From: Methylobacterium oryzihabitans
GTDB lineage: Bacteria; Pseudomonadota; Alphaproteobacteria; Rhizobiales; Beijerinckiaceae
Direction: 5' to 3'
Assembly (NCBI RefSeq): GCF_004004555.2
Contig: NZ_SACP01000029.1
Coordinates: 1-64,000 of the forward strand
Length of the DNA stretch: 64,000 nucleotides
Position numbers and translations under genes: made by a program. Each line of letters begins with the position of its first letter. Within the stretch, counting starts at the first letter, position 1. Positions 32,907-43,577 of the stretch are shown here, one piece after another. The notes beneath the pieces are model-generated. The model saw nothing but the letters and a program-made list of their open reading frames with translations, was not told the origin of the DNA and did not search any database.

Positions 32907-33161
32907 CTACGCCTTCTCGGCGCCCTCCTCGCCCTGCTCGAACAATTGCACCGGATGCCCGGGCATGATCGTCGAGATCGCGTGCTTGTAGACCAGCTGC
33001 GAGTGCCCGTCCCGACGCAGCAGCACGCAGAAGTTGTCGAACCAGGTCACCACGCCCTGCAGCTTGACGCCGTTGACCAGGAAGATCGTGAGCGGGATCT
33101 TGTTCTTGCGAACGTGGTTGAGGAAGGTGTCCTGGAGGTTCTGAGCGCGTTCGCCCGCCAT
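32907..33161 (-). CDS. hfq: RNA-binding protein Hfq
   Basis: 84 residues. The Sm1 motif ([20 protein letters not shown], then [20 protein letters not shown]) and Sm2 ([11 protein letters not shown]) are complete, and the proximal-face Gln and YKH residues are conserved. Hfq forms hexamers that pair small RNAs with mRNAs. The C-terminal tail is short and acidic ([10 protein letters not shown]), as in other Rhizobiales. Start ATG 33161 follows AAAAGGACAAGAAG. It lies between ntrX and hflX, as in related genomes. Confidence 0.97.
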
Positions 33162-33411
33162 TCTTCTTGTCCTTTTGAACCCGCTGCCGGTCCCGGATGA
33201 CGGGTCGCTCCGTGATGTGTGCGGACCGCGCGGCGCGCGGCCCGGGACCCGGCGGAGACCATTACACGGCGAAGCTCGCCCCGGCGCAAGGGGGGACTTG
33301 CGCGGGCGCGGCGTCGTCCGGGGCTTCCGGCCGGCATGGCCGCGCAGGCGCGACCATTCGGCGCTTGTAGCAGATCGCGCCGGCTCCCGCACGGGCAGCC
33401 GGCGCGGTCGC

Positions 33412-34782
33412 TCAGGCGCCGATGCCGAGGGACTTGAGCTTGCGGTGCAGGGCCGAGCGCTCCATGCCGATGAACTCGGCGGTGCGGGAGATGTTGCCGG
33501 AGAACCGGGCGATCTGGGCGACGAGGTACTCGCGCTCGAAGATCTCGCGGGCCTCGCGCAGGGCGAGGCTCATCAGCTTCTCGCCCCCCGCCCCGCTCGG
33601 CGTCGTCGGCACCAGGGCGCCGACCTCGCTCGGCAGCATCTCGGTCGTCACCTCGGTCTCGGGGTCGCCCTGGGTGAGGATCATCAGCCGCTCGACGTTG
33701 TTGCGCAACTGGCGGACGTTGCCGGGCCAGTCGTGCGACTGCAGCACCGCCATCGCGTCGGCGGCGATGCGCCGCTGCGGCAGGCCGCTCGCCCCCGAGA
33801 TCTGCTCCATGAAGAACGCGATCAGCTCGGGCACGTCCTCGCGGCGCTCGGCCAGCGACGGCACCCGGATCGGCACGACGCTGAGGCGGTGAAAGAGGTC
33901 CTCGCGGAAGCGGCCGCCGGCGATCTCCTCCTGCAGGTCGCGGGACGACGACGAGATGATGCGCACGTCGACATGGACCCGGGTGGTGCCGCCGACGCGC
34001 TGGAAGTTCTGGTCGACGAGCACCCGCAGGATGCGGTTCTGGGTCTCGCGGGGCATGTCCGCGACCTCGTCGATGTAGAGGGTGCCGCCATGGGCCTCCT
34101 CGAGGGCGCCGACCCGCCGGGACCGGCCCTCGGCGGCTTCGATCCCGAACAGCTCGGCCTCCATCGTGTCCGGCGTGATGGTGGCGGCGTTGATGACCAC
34201 GAACGGCCCGCTCGCCCGGGTCGAGGCGGCGTGGATGGTGCGCGCCGACAGTTCCTTGCCCGAGCCCGGGGCGCCCGAGATCATCACCCGGGCGTTGGTC
34301 GGGGCGACGCGCTCGACGGTCTGGCGCAACTGGTTGGCCGCCACCGAGGCGCCGACGATCCGGCTCGCCTGCCCCGAGCGCGCCTTGAGGTCGCGCACCT
34401 CGCGCTTGAGCCGCGAGGCCTCCAGCGCCCGCTCGGCGACGAGGATCAGCCGGTCGGCCTTGAACGGCTTCTCGATGAAGTCGTAGGCGCCGGCCTTGAT
34501 CGCCGAGACCGCGGTCTCGATGTTGCCGTGGCCCGAGATCATCACCACCGGCAGGTCCGGGTGCTGGGCCTTGACGAGGTCGAGCACCTGCAGCCCGTCG
34601 AGGCGCGAGCCCTGGAGCCAGATGTCGAGGAAGACGAGGTGGGGCCGGCGCGACTCGATCGCCGCCAGCGCCTCGTCGGAGGAGCCGGCGGTGCGGGTCC
34701 GGTGGCCCTCGTCGTCGAGGATGCCGGCGACGAGGTCGCGGATGTCGGCCTCGTCGTCCACGATCAGAATATCGGCGCTCAT
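33412..34782 (-). CDS. ntrX: NtrX-type response regulator
   Basis: 456 residues. Receiver domain with phospho-Asp at D53 ([16 protein letters not shown]), a linker, AAA+ domain with Walker [16 protein letters not shown] and Walker [14 protein letters not shown], and a C-terminal Fis-like helix-turn-helix ([20 protein letters not shown]). The GAFTGA loop needed to contact sigma-54 is absent: after [20 protein letters not shown] the sequence goes straight to Walker B. This loss is known for NtrX in several alphaproteobacteria, where it acts without sigma-54, in nitrogen, redox or envelope control. Located directly after ntrY. Confidence 0.95.
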
Positions 34783-34882
34783 CGCTGTCTCGTGCCTCCC
34801 CCGCCCGGCGGGTGGCCGGCCCGCTCCCTGTCGTCGTGTGAAATCCGCGGGACCGCCGCCCGCGGAGCGAACCGGCGGCCCG

Positions 34883-37174
34883 TCACGAGCCGATCGTCTC
34901 CGGCCGCCCCGCGCCGCGCGCCGCGGCCGCCCCTGCCGCGGCGGGCCGGACCTCGCGCAGGAGGCGCAGGCGCACCTGCCCTCCCCGCCCCTGCGGGTTG
35001 TCGTTCAGCTCGATGCCGCCGCCGTGCTCTTCCAAGACCTTGCTCACGATCGCCAATCCGAGGCCGGTTCCCCCCTCGCGGGTCGTCATATAGGGCTCCA
35101 GCAGCCGCTGGCGCCCTTCCGCCGGAAAGCCTTTTCCGTTGTCGGTGATCTCGATCACCACGGCCTCGCCCTCCTCGGCGAGCCGCAGGTCGATGCGGCC
35201 CTGGCCGCGGACGTCCTCGGGCACCGCCTGCACCGCCTCGACGGCGTTCTTGAGGATGTTGGTGATCGCCTGCGACAGCAGCCGCGTGTCGAAGGCGGCG
35301 CTGACCCGCTCGCCGCCCTCGCGCATCGTGAACGTGATGTCGGGATGCGCGACCCGCATCATGAACAGGTTCTGCTTGGCGATCTCGGTCAGGTCGTTGC
35401 GGGCGATCGCCGGCTTGGGCATCCGGGCGAACGACGAGAACTCGTCGACCATCCGCTTGATGTCGTCGACCTGACGCACGATCGTGGCGGTGCACTGGTC
35501 GAACACCTCCTTGTCGGTGGTGATGACCTTGCCGTACTTGCGCCGGATGCGCTCGGCCGAGAGCTGGATCGGGGTCAGCGGATTCTTGATCTCGTGGGCG
35601 ATGCGGCGGGCGACGTCGGCCCAGGCCGAGGTGCGCTGGGCGGCGACGAGGTCGGTGATGTCGTCGAGGGTGACGACGTGGCCGCGGTCGCCGCCGCCGT
35701 CGCCGCCTCTGCGGTCGCCGCCCCTCGTGTCGCCGTTCTGGGCCTGCTCGCTCGCCACCCGCACGTCGATGGTGCGCTCGCGGCCGTTGCGCACGATCTG
35801 GATCTGCTTCTGGCCCGGGCGGATGCGGCCCTCGCCGGCCTCGGCGAGTTCCGGCAGGGCGGCCGCGAGCGGCTGGCCGACGAGCTCGCCGCGGCTCAGG
35901 CCGAGGATCCGCTCGGTCGACGGGTTGGCGATGGTCACCACGCCGGCCCCGTCGATGCCGATGACGCCGGCCGGCACGCCGGCGAGCACCGCCTCGGTGA
36001 AGCGGCGGCGGCGGTCCATCTGGTCGCGGGCCTCGACGAGGTCGTTGCGCTGGCGGCGCAGCTCCTGCGTCATCTTGTTGAAGCTCTCGCCGAGGTGCTG
36101 GAGGTCGCCCTCGGTCTTGCGGAACGGCACCTGGGCGTAGAAATTGCCCGACGCGACCTGATCGGCGGCGTTGATGAGCCGGCGGATCGGCGCGACGAAG
36201 CGGTTGGCGAAGTTGAGCCCGAACCACACCGCCGACAGCAGGGCGATCAACGCGATGAGGGCGAACATCGTCGCGAAGGCGATCTGCACGCTGCGCCGCC
36301 CGGCATCGATGGTGAGGAACTCCGTCGCCGCCGCCCGCGACACGCCCGGGAACTCGACCGCGAGGCGGGTCACCTCGCGCTCGATCAGCAGGAAGGCGTC
36401 GCCGTAGGCCGGCAGCTTCAGCAGCGCGCCGAAGATCCGCCCGGTGCGCGGCAGCAGGCAGGTCGGGTCGGGGGACTTGGCCGCGTCCTCGAAATCGGCC
36501 TGCGAGGGGATCGGCGGGTTGGTCAGCACGTCGATGTTGGCCCGCGCCACGGTCTCCTCGGGCGACCGCATGATGCGGGCGACCGGCAGGCCGAGGGCGG
36601 CGGCGCGGGTGGTCAGGAACGCCTCGAACCACACCCGCTCGACCTCGAAGGCCGGGCGGGCGCGGGTGAGGTCGTCGCTGAGGATGCGCGCCTCGCGGGC
36701 GAGGCTCTGGCACTGGTTGGTGAGGTAGGCGTCGGCGACGTCGACCGACATCAGCACGACGTTGCGCATCCGGTCGGAGAACCAGGGCGACAGGCCGCGT
36801 TCGAGGGTGATCGAGGCGACGACGGCGAGCAGGATCGTCGGCAGGGTCGCGATGAGGCTGAACAGGCCGACGATGCGGGTGTGCAGGCGCGCGACCGCGG
36901 CGTTGCCGCGCCGGGCGCGCAGGAACACCCGCGCCTCCCAGGCGATCACCACGATCAGGCCGATCACCAGGGCGACGTTGCCGAGCAGCAGCGCCACCAC
37001 GACCTGATGGACCGGGGTGATCGGCGTCGCACCGACGAGGATCAGGAAGGTGGCCAGCGCCAGCGCCAGCGCCACCACGGCCACGAGGGCCCCGAACCAG
37101 CCCGGCCCCCGGGGGGGCGCGGCCTCCGGGGCGGCGGTCGGGCCCGAATCACGGATGCGGCGGGAGAACAGCAT
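34883..37174 (-). CDS. ntrY: NtrY-type membrane sensor histidine kinase
   Basis: 763 residues. Three N-terminal membrane helices (about 26-48, 60-80, 97-117), a periplasmic domain to about 298, a fourth helix (IAFATMFALIALIALLSAVW), then HAMP, a PAS domain (ANPSTERILGLS), HisKA with phospho-His in RIAHEIKNPLTPIQ, and HATPase_c (NGKGF, then TGLGLAIV). It phosphorylates NtrX and often responds to nitrogen or oxygen. A 20-residue low-complexity insertion rich in Gly, Asp and Arg (GDTRGGDRRGGDGGGDRG) interrupts the PAS-to-HisKA link and is unusual. A hairpin repeat lies 90 bp upstream. Confidence 0.95.
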   Translation of the reverse strand: MLFSRRIRDSGPTAAPEAAPPRGPGWFGALVAVVALALALATFLILVGATPITPVHQVVVALLLGNVALVIGLIVVIAWEARVFLRARRGNAAVARLHTRIVGLFSLIATLPTILLAVVASITLERGLSPWFSDRMRNVVLMSVDVADAYLTNQCQSLAREARILSDDLTRARPAFEVERVWFEAFLTTRAAALGLPVARIMRSPEETVARANIDVLTNPPIPSQADFEDAAKSPDPTCLLPRTGRIFGALLKLPAYGDAFLLIEREVTRLAVEFPGVSRAAATEFLTIDAGRRSVQIAFATMFALIALIALLSAVWFGLNFANRFVAPIRRLINAADQVASGNFYAQVPFRKTEGDLQHLGESFNKMTQELRRQRNDLVEARDQMDRRRRFTEAVLAGVPAGVIGIDGAGVVTIANPSTERILGLSRGELVGQPLAAALPELAEAGEGRIRPGQKQIQIVRNGRERTIDVRVASEQAQNGDTRGGDRRGGDGGGDRGHVVTLDDITDLVAAQRTSAWADVARRIAHEIKNPLTPIQLSAERIRRKYGKVITTDKEVFDQCTATIVRQVDDIKRMVDEFSSFARMPKPAIARNDLTEIAKQNLFMMRVAHPDITFTMREGGERVSAAFDTRLLSQAITNILKNAVEAVQAVPEDVRGQGRIDLRLAEEGEAVVIEITDNGKGFPAEGRQRLLEPYMTTREGGTGLGLAIVSKVLEEHGGGIELNDNPQGRGGQVRLRLLREVRPAAAGAAAARGAGRPETIGS

Positions 37175-37263
37175 TCATGATGCGAGGCCACTACAGTGTG
37201 GCGAAATTAATACGGGTCGGGCCGCCGACGAGGAGAGCGGTCCGGGTCCCTCGCGGCGTCAGA

Positions 37264-37335
37264 CGGTTTCCGGTTGATCGCTTGGCGATCCCTGCAGGAT
37301 CGATTCGCGATGCGGAAACCGGCGTCGCTCAGGCC
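37264..37335 (+). repeat. Dispersed hairpin repeat, copy 4 (left of mucR)
   Basis: Outer arms CGGTTTCCG (37264-37272) and CGGAAACCG (37313-37321), with an inner hairpin CGATCC-ctgca-GGATCG. The conserved tail is cut short after GTCGCTCAGGC, where it joins the 3' end of mucR; the mucR stop codon (37329-37331) lies in the conserved GCTCAGGC. It faces copy 5 across mucR. Confidence 0.8.
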
Positions 37336-37766
37336 GCCTCGGTCGACCGGGAGCGGCGGGGAACCGGCTTCTGGCCGAGCCCGATGCTCTTGGCGAGTTC
37401 GGAGCGCTGGGCGGCGTAGTTGGCGGCGACCATCGGGTAGTCCGGCGGCAGGCCCCACTTGCGGCGGTACTGCTCGGGCGTGAGCCCGCGGCCGGAGAGA
37501 TGGCGCTTGAGGGTGCGGTAGCGCTGACCGTCCTCGAGGCTGATGAGGTAGTCCGGAGTGATCGTCTTGCGGATCGGCACCGGTGGAACCGGCTTCTCGG
37601 CGGCCTGTGCGGGCTCGGTTCCGAGTCTTGCGAGCGCGTCGTGCACACCCTGGATCAGGCCGGCAAGATCACCCATGGGGACGCTGTTGTTCGCCACGTA
37701 GGCGGACACGATGTCGGAGACCAGCGCGAGGGTCGCGGATGGATCGGCGGGATCGTGCGGGTCCAT
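37329..37766 (-). CDS. mucR: MucR/Ros-family regulator, zinc ligands partly lost
   Basis: 145 residues with the MucR plan: an N-terminal oligomerisation region (LVSDIVSAYVANNSVPMGDL), then the DNA-binding part TITPDYLISLEDGQRYRTLK, RHLSGRGLTPEQYRRKWGLP and YPMVAANYAAQRSELAKSIG. In Ros/MucR the zinc ligands are a Cys at the position of S76, an Asp or Cys at D79, and two His; here S76 replaces the Cys, D79 and H89 remain, and the second His position (about 94) is Gly. Zinc-free Ml proteins of Mesorhizobium still bind AT-rich DNA, so function may persist. The gene sits between ntrC and ntrY, flanked by repeat copies 4 and 5. Confidence 0.9.
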   Translation of the reverse strand: MDPHDPADPSATLALVSDIVSAYVANNSVPMGDLAGLIQGVHDALARLGTEPAQAAEKPVPPVPIRKTITPDYLISLEDGQRYRTLKRHLSGRGLTPEQYRRKWGLPPDYPMVAANYAAQRSELAKSIGLGQKPVPRRSRSTEAA

Positions 37767-37804
37767 GTCTTTTCCTGGGATGAGGCGGCTTCCGAGTCCC
37801 GATT

Positions 37805-37832
37805 ATCATATACGACTTAAGGAAAGCTGCAA
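37805..37832 (-). promoter_or_regulatory. Sigma-70-type promoter of mucR
   Basis: On the minus strand TTGCAG (37832-37827), 16-bp spacer, TATGAT (37810-37805), 39 bp before the mucR start codon. The surrounding AT-rich sequence, unusual in this genome, fits the AT-rich sites that MucR proteins use to control their own genes (family knowledge; not shown here). Confidence 0.65.
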
Positions 37833-37950
37833 GCTGCCGCCTCATCGGACAGTCATTATTTCGATCCCGCAGTTCGCCCGGTCATGTGCCTGCGAACAAT
37901 GCACGGCATCTCGCCACAGTCCTCTACGGCAGGTGCGTCGGGCGCGCGCC

Positions 37951-38009
37951 GCGGCGCGGCGCCCGAGCGGAGTCGAAATCCGCGTCGCGAAGCGATCATC
38001 CGGATTTCG
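37951..38009 (-). repeat. Dispersed hairpin repeat, copy 5 (right of mucR)
   Basis: Minus-strand copy: outer arms CGAAATCCG and CGGATTTCG (37974-37982 and 38001-38009 on the plus strand), perfect 9 bp, loop GATGATCGCTTCGCGACG matching the family core, then the conserved tail CGCTCGGGCGCCGCGC. Its 3' end points at mucR, opposite in orientation to copy 4. Confidence 0.78.
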
Positions 38010-38183
38010 TATGACGGCTTTCGGCCACAGGCGTCCGCCGCGCCCGCGCGGATGCGTCCGAGCGTCCGAACTTCTTGTCTGTCCGTCTCAGGGGCCGGGC
38101 GGGCGTGTTGACAGGGCGCGCGGCGCGGCCACCCAATCGTTGCGGCACGACAGAACGGCGGACAACCGAGGCGCGGCACGGAG

Positions 38184-38411
38184 ATGTCGAAGATCACCAG
38201 GAGGACGGCGGGCGCGCGGCGCGCGCGGCGCGGCAACGGAACGGTGGCGGGGCCGGCTCCCCGGCTCACGGCGCACGGATGGACGCTCCTGTCCGCCGGC
38301 GGGCTGGTCGACGAGTATCACCCCTGCCCCGACCGGGCGGCGAACGACGATTGCAGCTGGCTGCCGCCGCGGCGGCGCATGCCCGTCGGGTCCGTGGGCA
38401 CCCCGCGATAG
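38184..38411 (+). CDS. Possible small basic protein (75 aa)
   Basis: Not recognised and uncertain. 75 residues, very basic N terminus (SKITRRTAGARRARRGNG), then LTAHGWTLLSAGGLVDEYHP and a short C-rich/acidic stretch with two Cys. GGCACGGAG precedes the ATG. It is the only rightward frame between the ntr genes and could be real, or a GC-rich chance frame. It converges on ntrC, whose stop lies 15 bp beyond. Confidence 0.35.
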   Translation: MSKITRRTAGARRARRGNGTVAGPAPRLTAHGWTLLSAGGLVDEYHPCPDRAANDDCSWLPPRRRMPVGSVGTPR

Positions 38412-38425
38412 GGGCGCTCGCCGGC

Positions 38426-39882
<1,457 letters not shown>

Positions 39883-39886
<4 letters not shown>

Positions 39887-41037
39887 TCGGAATCCGGCGC
39901 CGATTCACGTCCGTCGCGGGCGTGGGACATCGGCAGGAGCACGCGGAAGGTGGTGCGGCGGGGGGCGGGATCGCACTCGACGATGCCGCCGTGGTCGCCG
40001 ACGATCTTGGCGACGAGGGCGAGGCCGAGGCCCGACCCCTGCGCCTTGGTGGTGACGAAGGGGTCGAACAGGTCCGGCAGCAGCTCGGGCGGGACGCCCG
40101 GGCCGTTGTCGCGCACCGCGACCTCGATCGGCAGGCTGACCCGCTCGCGCGAGCCCGGCACCTGCAGGCGCAGGCCGGTGCGGAAGGCGGTCGAGAGGGT
40201 GATCTCGCCGTCGACCGCGTCGGCCCCGACCGCCTCGGCGGCGTTCTTGACCAGGTTGAGGATCACCTGGACGAGCTGGTCGCGGTTGCCGAGCACCGGC
40301 GGCAGCGACGGATCGTAGTTCTCGACGAAGCGGATGTGGCGGGCAAAGCCCGACTGGGCCGAGCGCTTCACCTGATCGAGCACGCCGTGGACGTTGACGG
40401 CGCCGCGCTCGACCGGGCGCTCGTCGCCGAACAGCTCCATCCGCTCGACGAGGCGCACGATGCGGTCGGACTCGTCGCAGATCAGCCGGGTGAGCAGGCG
40501 GTCGTCCTCGCTGCCGGACTGTTCGAGGAGCTGGGCGGCGCCGCGGATGCCGGCGAGCGGGTTCTTGATCTCGTGGGCGAGCATCGCGCCGAGCGCCACC
40601 ATCGAGCGCGCCGCCTGCCGGTGGGTGAGCTGGCGGTTCATCTTGTCGGCGATGGTGCGCTCCTGGAGCATCAGCACCACGGTGTCGTCGTCGAGATGGG
40701 TCGCGAACACGTCGACGCTGCGCTCCTGGCCGGAGCGCGGCAGGCCGAGATCGACCCGGTACTCGCTGACGCTGGCCCGGCGCCGGCGCACCTCGGCGAC
40801 CAGCGCGATGATCGGCGAGGAGAACGGGATGATGTCGCGCAGGCGCTGGCGCTGCATCAGGCGGCGGGAATGGTCGAAGAAGTGCTCCGCCGCCATGTTG
40901 ACCTGGAGGATGCGCTCGTCCGGGCCGATGGTCAGCACCGGCAGCGGCAGCGCGTTGATGATCAGCTCGCTCGTCGGCGCGCTCATCGCGTCGGCTCTCC
41001 GGGTTCGGGGGCGGCGGGACTGGACATCGGCCGTCAT
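39883..41037 (-). CDS. ntrB: Nitrogen sensor kinase NtrB
   Basis: 384 residues, soluble. A PAS domain (about 25-130: ALPLPVLTIGPDERILQVNM), then HisKA with phospho-His H155 in AMLAHEIKNPLAGIRGAA, and HATPase_c (NQ...NLVKNAAEAV, DNGPGVP, GSGLGLALV). NtrB phosphorylates or dephosphorylates NtrC according to PII protein signals. ATG 41037 overlaps the dusB stop codon (ATGA), and ntrC overlaps its own stop, so dusB-ntrB-ntrC are one transcription unit, the classical nifR3-ntrBC operon. Confidence 0.97.
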
Positions 41038-42038
41038 GCCGCCAGCGCCGCCGGGGAAAAGGCGCGGCCGAGCAGGCGCAGGGCCTCCGCGGGTTCGGTG
41101 GTGGTGACGAGGGCGCGGCGCTCGCCGGCGTCGAGGCCGCCGCCGTGGTCGGCATAGGCCGCGAGGTGCTTGCGGGCATGGCGCACCCCCATCCGGGCGC
41201 CGTAGAGGGCGAGGAGGCCCTCGTAATGCTCCGCGGCCAGCGCCGCCCGCTCGCCGGGCGGCAGCGCCGGGGCCGGGCGTCCGGCGAGCCCGGCGGCGAC
41301 CGCCCCGACGAGCCAGGGCCGGCCGACCGCCGCCCGCCCGATCATCACCGCGGCGGCCCCCGAGGCGGACAGGCAGGCGCGGGCCTCGTCGAGGCTCGCG
41401 ATGTCGCCGTTGGCGACGACCGGGATCGCCACCGCCCCGGCGACCGCGCGGATCGCCGCCCAGTCGGCCCGGCCGGTGTAGAATTGCTGCCGGGTGCGGC
41501 CGTGCACCGTCACGGCGGCGTAGCCGAGCCGCTCCGCCCGCCGGGCGAGGTCCGGCGCGTTGAGCGAGGCGTGGTCCCAGCCGAGCCGCATCTTGACGGT
41601 GACCGGCACCCGCACCGCCCCGCGCACCGCCGCCAGCAGCCGCTCGGCGTGGTCGAGGTCGCGCATCAGCGCCGAGCCGGCCTGCCCGCCGGTGACGGTC
41701 TTGGCCGGGCAGCCCATGTTGACGTCGATCGCGTCGGCGCCGTTGGCCTCGGCGAGGCGGGCGCCCTCGGCCATCCAGTGCGGGTCGCAGCCGGCGAGCT
41801 GGACGACGTGCGGCAGCACGCCCTCGCCCTCGGCGCGCAGGCGCGACTCGGCATCGCCGCGCACCAGATCCTCCGCCGCCACCATCTCGGAGACGACGGC
41901 GGTGGCGCCGAGGCGGCGCGCGATGCGGCGCAGGTGAAGGTCGGTGACGCCGGACAGGGGTGCCAGCAGGACGGCGGGCGGCAGCGCTGCCAGCCGATCC
42001 CGCGTCCCCTTCCCGCTCAAATAATGTTCAATCGTCAT
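41034..42038 (-). CDS. dusB: tRNA-dihydrouridine synthase DusB (NifR3)
   Basis: 334 residues. FMN barrel with APLSGVTDLHLRRIARRLGA at the start, the catalytic Cys in DVNMGCPAKTVTGGQAGSAL, VKMRLGWD, VTVHGRTRQQFYTG, and VVANGDI. It reduces uridines in tRNA D loops. It is the first gene of the dusB-ntrB-ntrC operon. ATG 42038 (MTIEHYL) was preferred over an in-frame TTG twelve bases upstream. The start faces the ispDF gene across a 243-bp divergent region that contains GC-rich hairpins (for example CGGGGC-cgag-GCCCCG at 42141-42156). Confidence 0.94.
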   Translation of the reverse strand: MTIEHYLSGKGTRDRLAALPPAVLLAPLSGVTDLHLRRIARRLGATAVVSEMVAAEDLVRGDAESRLRAEGEGVLPHVVQLAGCDPHWMAEGARLAEANGADAIDVNMGCPAKTVTGGQAGSALMRDLDHAERLLAAVRGAVRVPVTVKMRLGWDHASLNAPDLARRAERLGYAAVTVHGRTRQQFYTGRADWAAIRAVAGAVAIPVVANGDIASLDEARACLSASGAAAVMIGRAAVGRPWLVGAVAAGLAGRPAPALPPGERAALAAEHYEGLLALYGARMGVRHARKHLAAYADHGGGLDAGERRALVTTTEPAEALRLLGRAFSPAALAA

Positions 42039-42281
42039 TGTGCCTAGCAAATAGCCAAAAGCCGTCCGGACGCAAGCACTGTTCGGGAGCGGCGCACCGA
42101 TTTGATTTTGCGCGGAGCCGCCCGTAAGGAGCGGGCGTCCCGGGGCCGAGGCCCCGCCGAGCGCCCGGAGCGGGCGGCAGGTTGGAATGCGCCCCGCCCC
42201 AGGTTACACCGTATCCCGCATTTTTCGTGACGGAGCGCCGACGGCGCCGTGACGGAGAAGGCCCGAGAGGCGTCCGCATCC

Positions 42282-43577
42282 ATGTCACAGACTGCCGCGG
42301 TGGTCGTCGCCGCGGGACGCGGCATCCGCGTCGGCGGCGGCACCCCGAAACAGTACCGGCGGGTCGCCGGGCAGGCGGTCCTCACCCGCACGCTCGCGGC
42401 GCTGGCCGCGCATCCGGAGATCGCGCGGATCCAGCCGGTGATCGCCGGCGACGCCGCGGCGTTCTACGGGGAGTGCCTCGCCGACCTGCCGCAGGCGGTC
42501 CGCTCCCGCCTCGCCGCGCCGGTCGAGGGCGGCGCGACCCGGCAGATCTCGGTGCGGGCCGGGCTCGAGGCCCTCGCGGGCGCCGGCGCGCCCGACCACG
42601 TCCTCGTCCACGACGCCGCCCGCCCCTTCGTCGACCGGGCGCTGATCGACCGGGCGATCGCGGCCGCCCGCGCCCACCGCGCCGCGGTCCCGGGGGTCGC
42701 GGTGACCGACACGATCAAGATCGTCGATCCCGACGGCCGGGTGCGCGGGACGCCGCCGCGGGACGCGCTCCGGGCGGTCCAGACCCCGCAGGCCTTCGCC
42801 TTCGCGGCCCTGGTCGAGGCCCACCGCGCCGCCGCGGCCGAGGGGCTCGAGGGCTTCACCGACGACGGCGCCCTCGCCGAATGGGCCGGGCTGCCGGTCT
42901 TCGTGTTCGACGGCGACCCGCGCAACCGCAAGATCACCCAGGCGTCGGACCTCGACGAGGCGGACCGCGCCTTTTCGGCGCCCGTCTTCTCGGCGCCCGC
43001 CGGTCCCGCCGCCCTGCCCTCGCCCGCATCCGACGGATCCGCCATGACCCTCCTGACCCGCCTCGGCACCGGCTTCGACGTCCACGCCTTCACGGAGGGC
43101 GACCACGTCTGGCTCGGCGGCGTGCGCATCCCGGCCGATCGCGGCGTGCTCGCCCATTCCGACGGCGACGTGGTGCTGCACGCCCTGACCGACGCGATCC
43201 TCGGCGCCCTCGCCGACGGCGACATCGGCGTGCACTTCCCGCCGAGCGACCCGCGCTGGCGCGGCGCCTCCTCCGACCGGTTCCTCGCCGACGCGGTGCG
43301 CCGGGTGCGCGAGCGCGGCGGCGTGATCGACCACCTCGACGTCACGGTGCTGGCCGAGGCGCCCCGGGTCGGCCAGCACCGCGAGGCGATCCGCGCCCGC
43401 ATCGCCGAGGTCGCCGGGGTGCCGGTCTCGGCGGTGTCGATCAAGGCGACCACGACCGAACAGCTCGGCTTCGTCGGCCGCGCCGAGGGGCTCGCCGCCC
43501 AGGCCGCCGCGACCCTGCGGCTGCCGGCCGAGGACGCCCCCCTCGCGGGCGCCGCTCCGGCGGGAGCCGCCGCGTGA
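42282..43577 (+). CDS. ispDF: Bifunctional IspDF of the MEP isoprenoid pathway
   Basis: 431 residues. The IspD half begins VVVAAGRGIRVGGGTPKQY with the CTP-binding glycine loop and includes VHDAARPFV and VQTPQAF; the IspF half starts near residue 265 with RLGTGFDVHAF and has the metal site HSDGDVVLHALTDAILGALA and KATTTEQLGF. It makes CDP-methylerythritol and then the cyclodiphosphate in the MEP route to isoprenoids. Fused ispDF is common in alphaproteobacteria. A GTG at 42249 is an alternative start. The stop overlaps the next gene's GTG. Confidence 0.97.
   Translation: MSQTAAVVVAAGRGIRVGGGTPKQYRRVAGQAVLTRTLAALAAHPEIARIQPVIAGDAAAFYGECLADLPQAVRSRLAAPVEGGATRQISVRAGLEALAGAGAPDHVLVHDAARPFVDRALIDRAIAAARAHRAAVPGVAVTDTIKIVDPDGRVRGTPPRDALRAVQTPQAFAFAALVEAHRAAAAEGLEGFTDDGALAEWAGLPVFVFDGDPRNRKITQASDLDEADRAFSAPVFSAPAGPAALPSPASDGSAMTLLTRLGTGFDVHAFTEGDHVWLGGVRIPADRGVLAHSDGDVVLHALTDAILGALADGDIGVHFPPSDPRWRGASSDRFLADAVRRVRERGGVIDHLDVTVLAEAPRVGQHREAIRARIAEVAGVPVSAVSIKATTTEQLGFVGRAEGLAAQAAATLRLPAEDAPLAGAAPAGAAA

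Larger units (their letters stand above)
37767..38183. other. 417-bp gap upstream of mucR
   Basis: Contains the mucR promoter (37805-37832), AT-rich DNA to about 37870 that could bind MucR itself, and repeat copy 5 (37951-38009). No protein gene is supported in the rest. Confidence 0.5.

Noticed and set aside
42039..42281. Riboswitch in the dusB-ispDF divergent region
   Set aside because: GC-rich hairpins are present but no known riboswitch core was recognisable.
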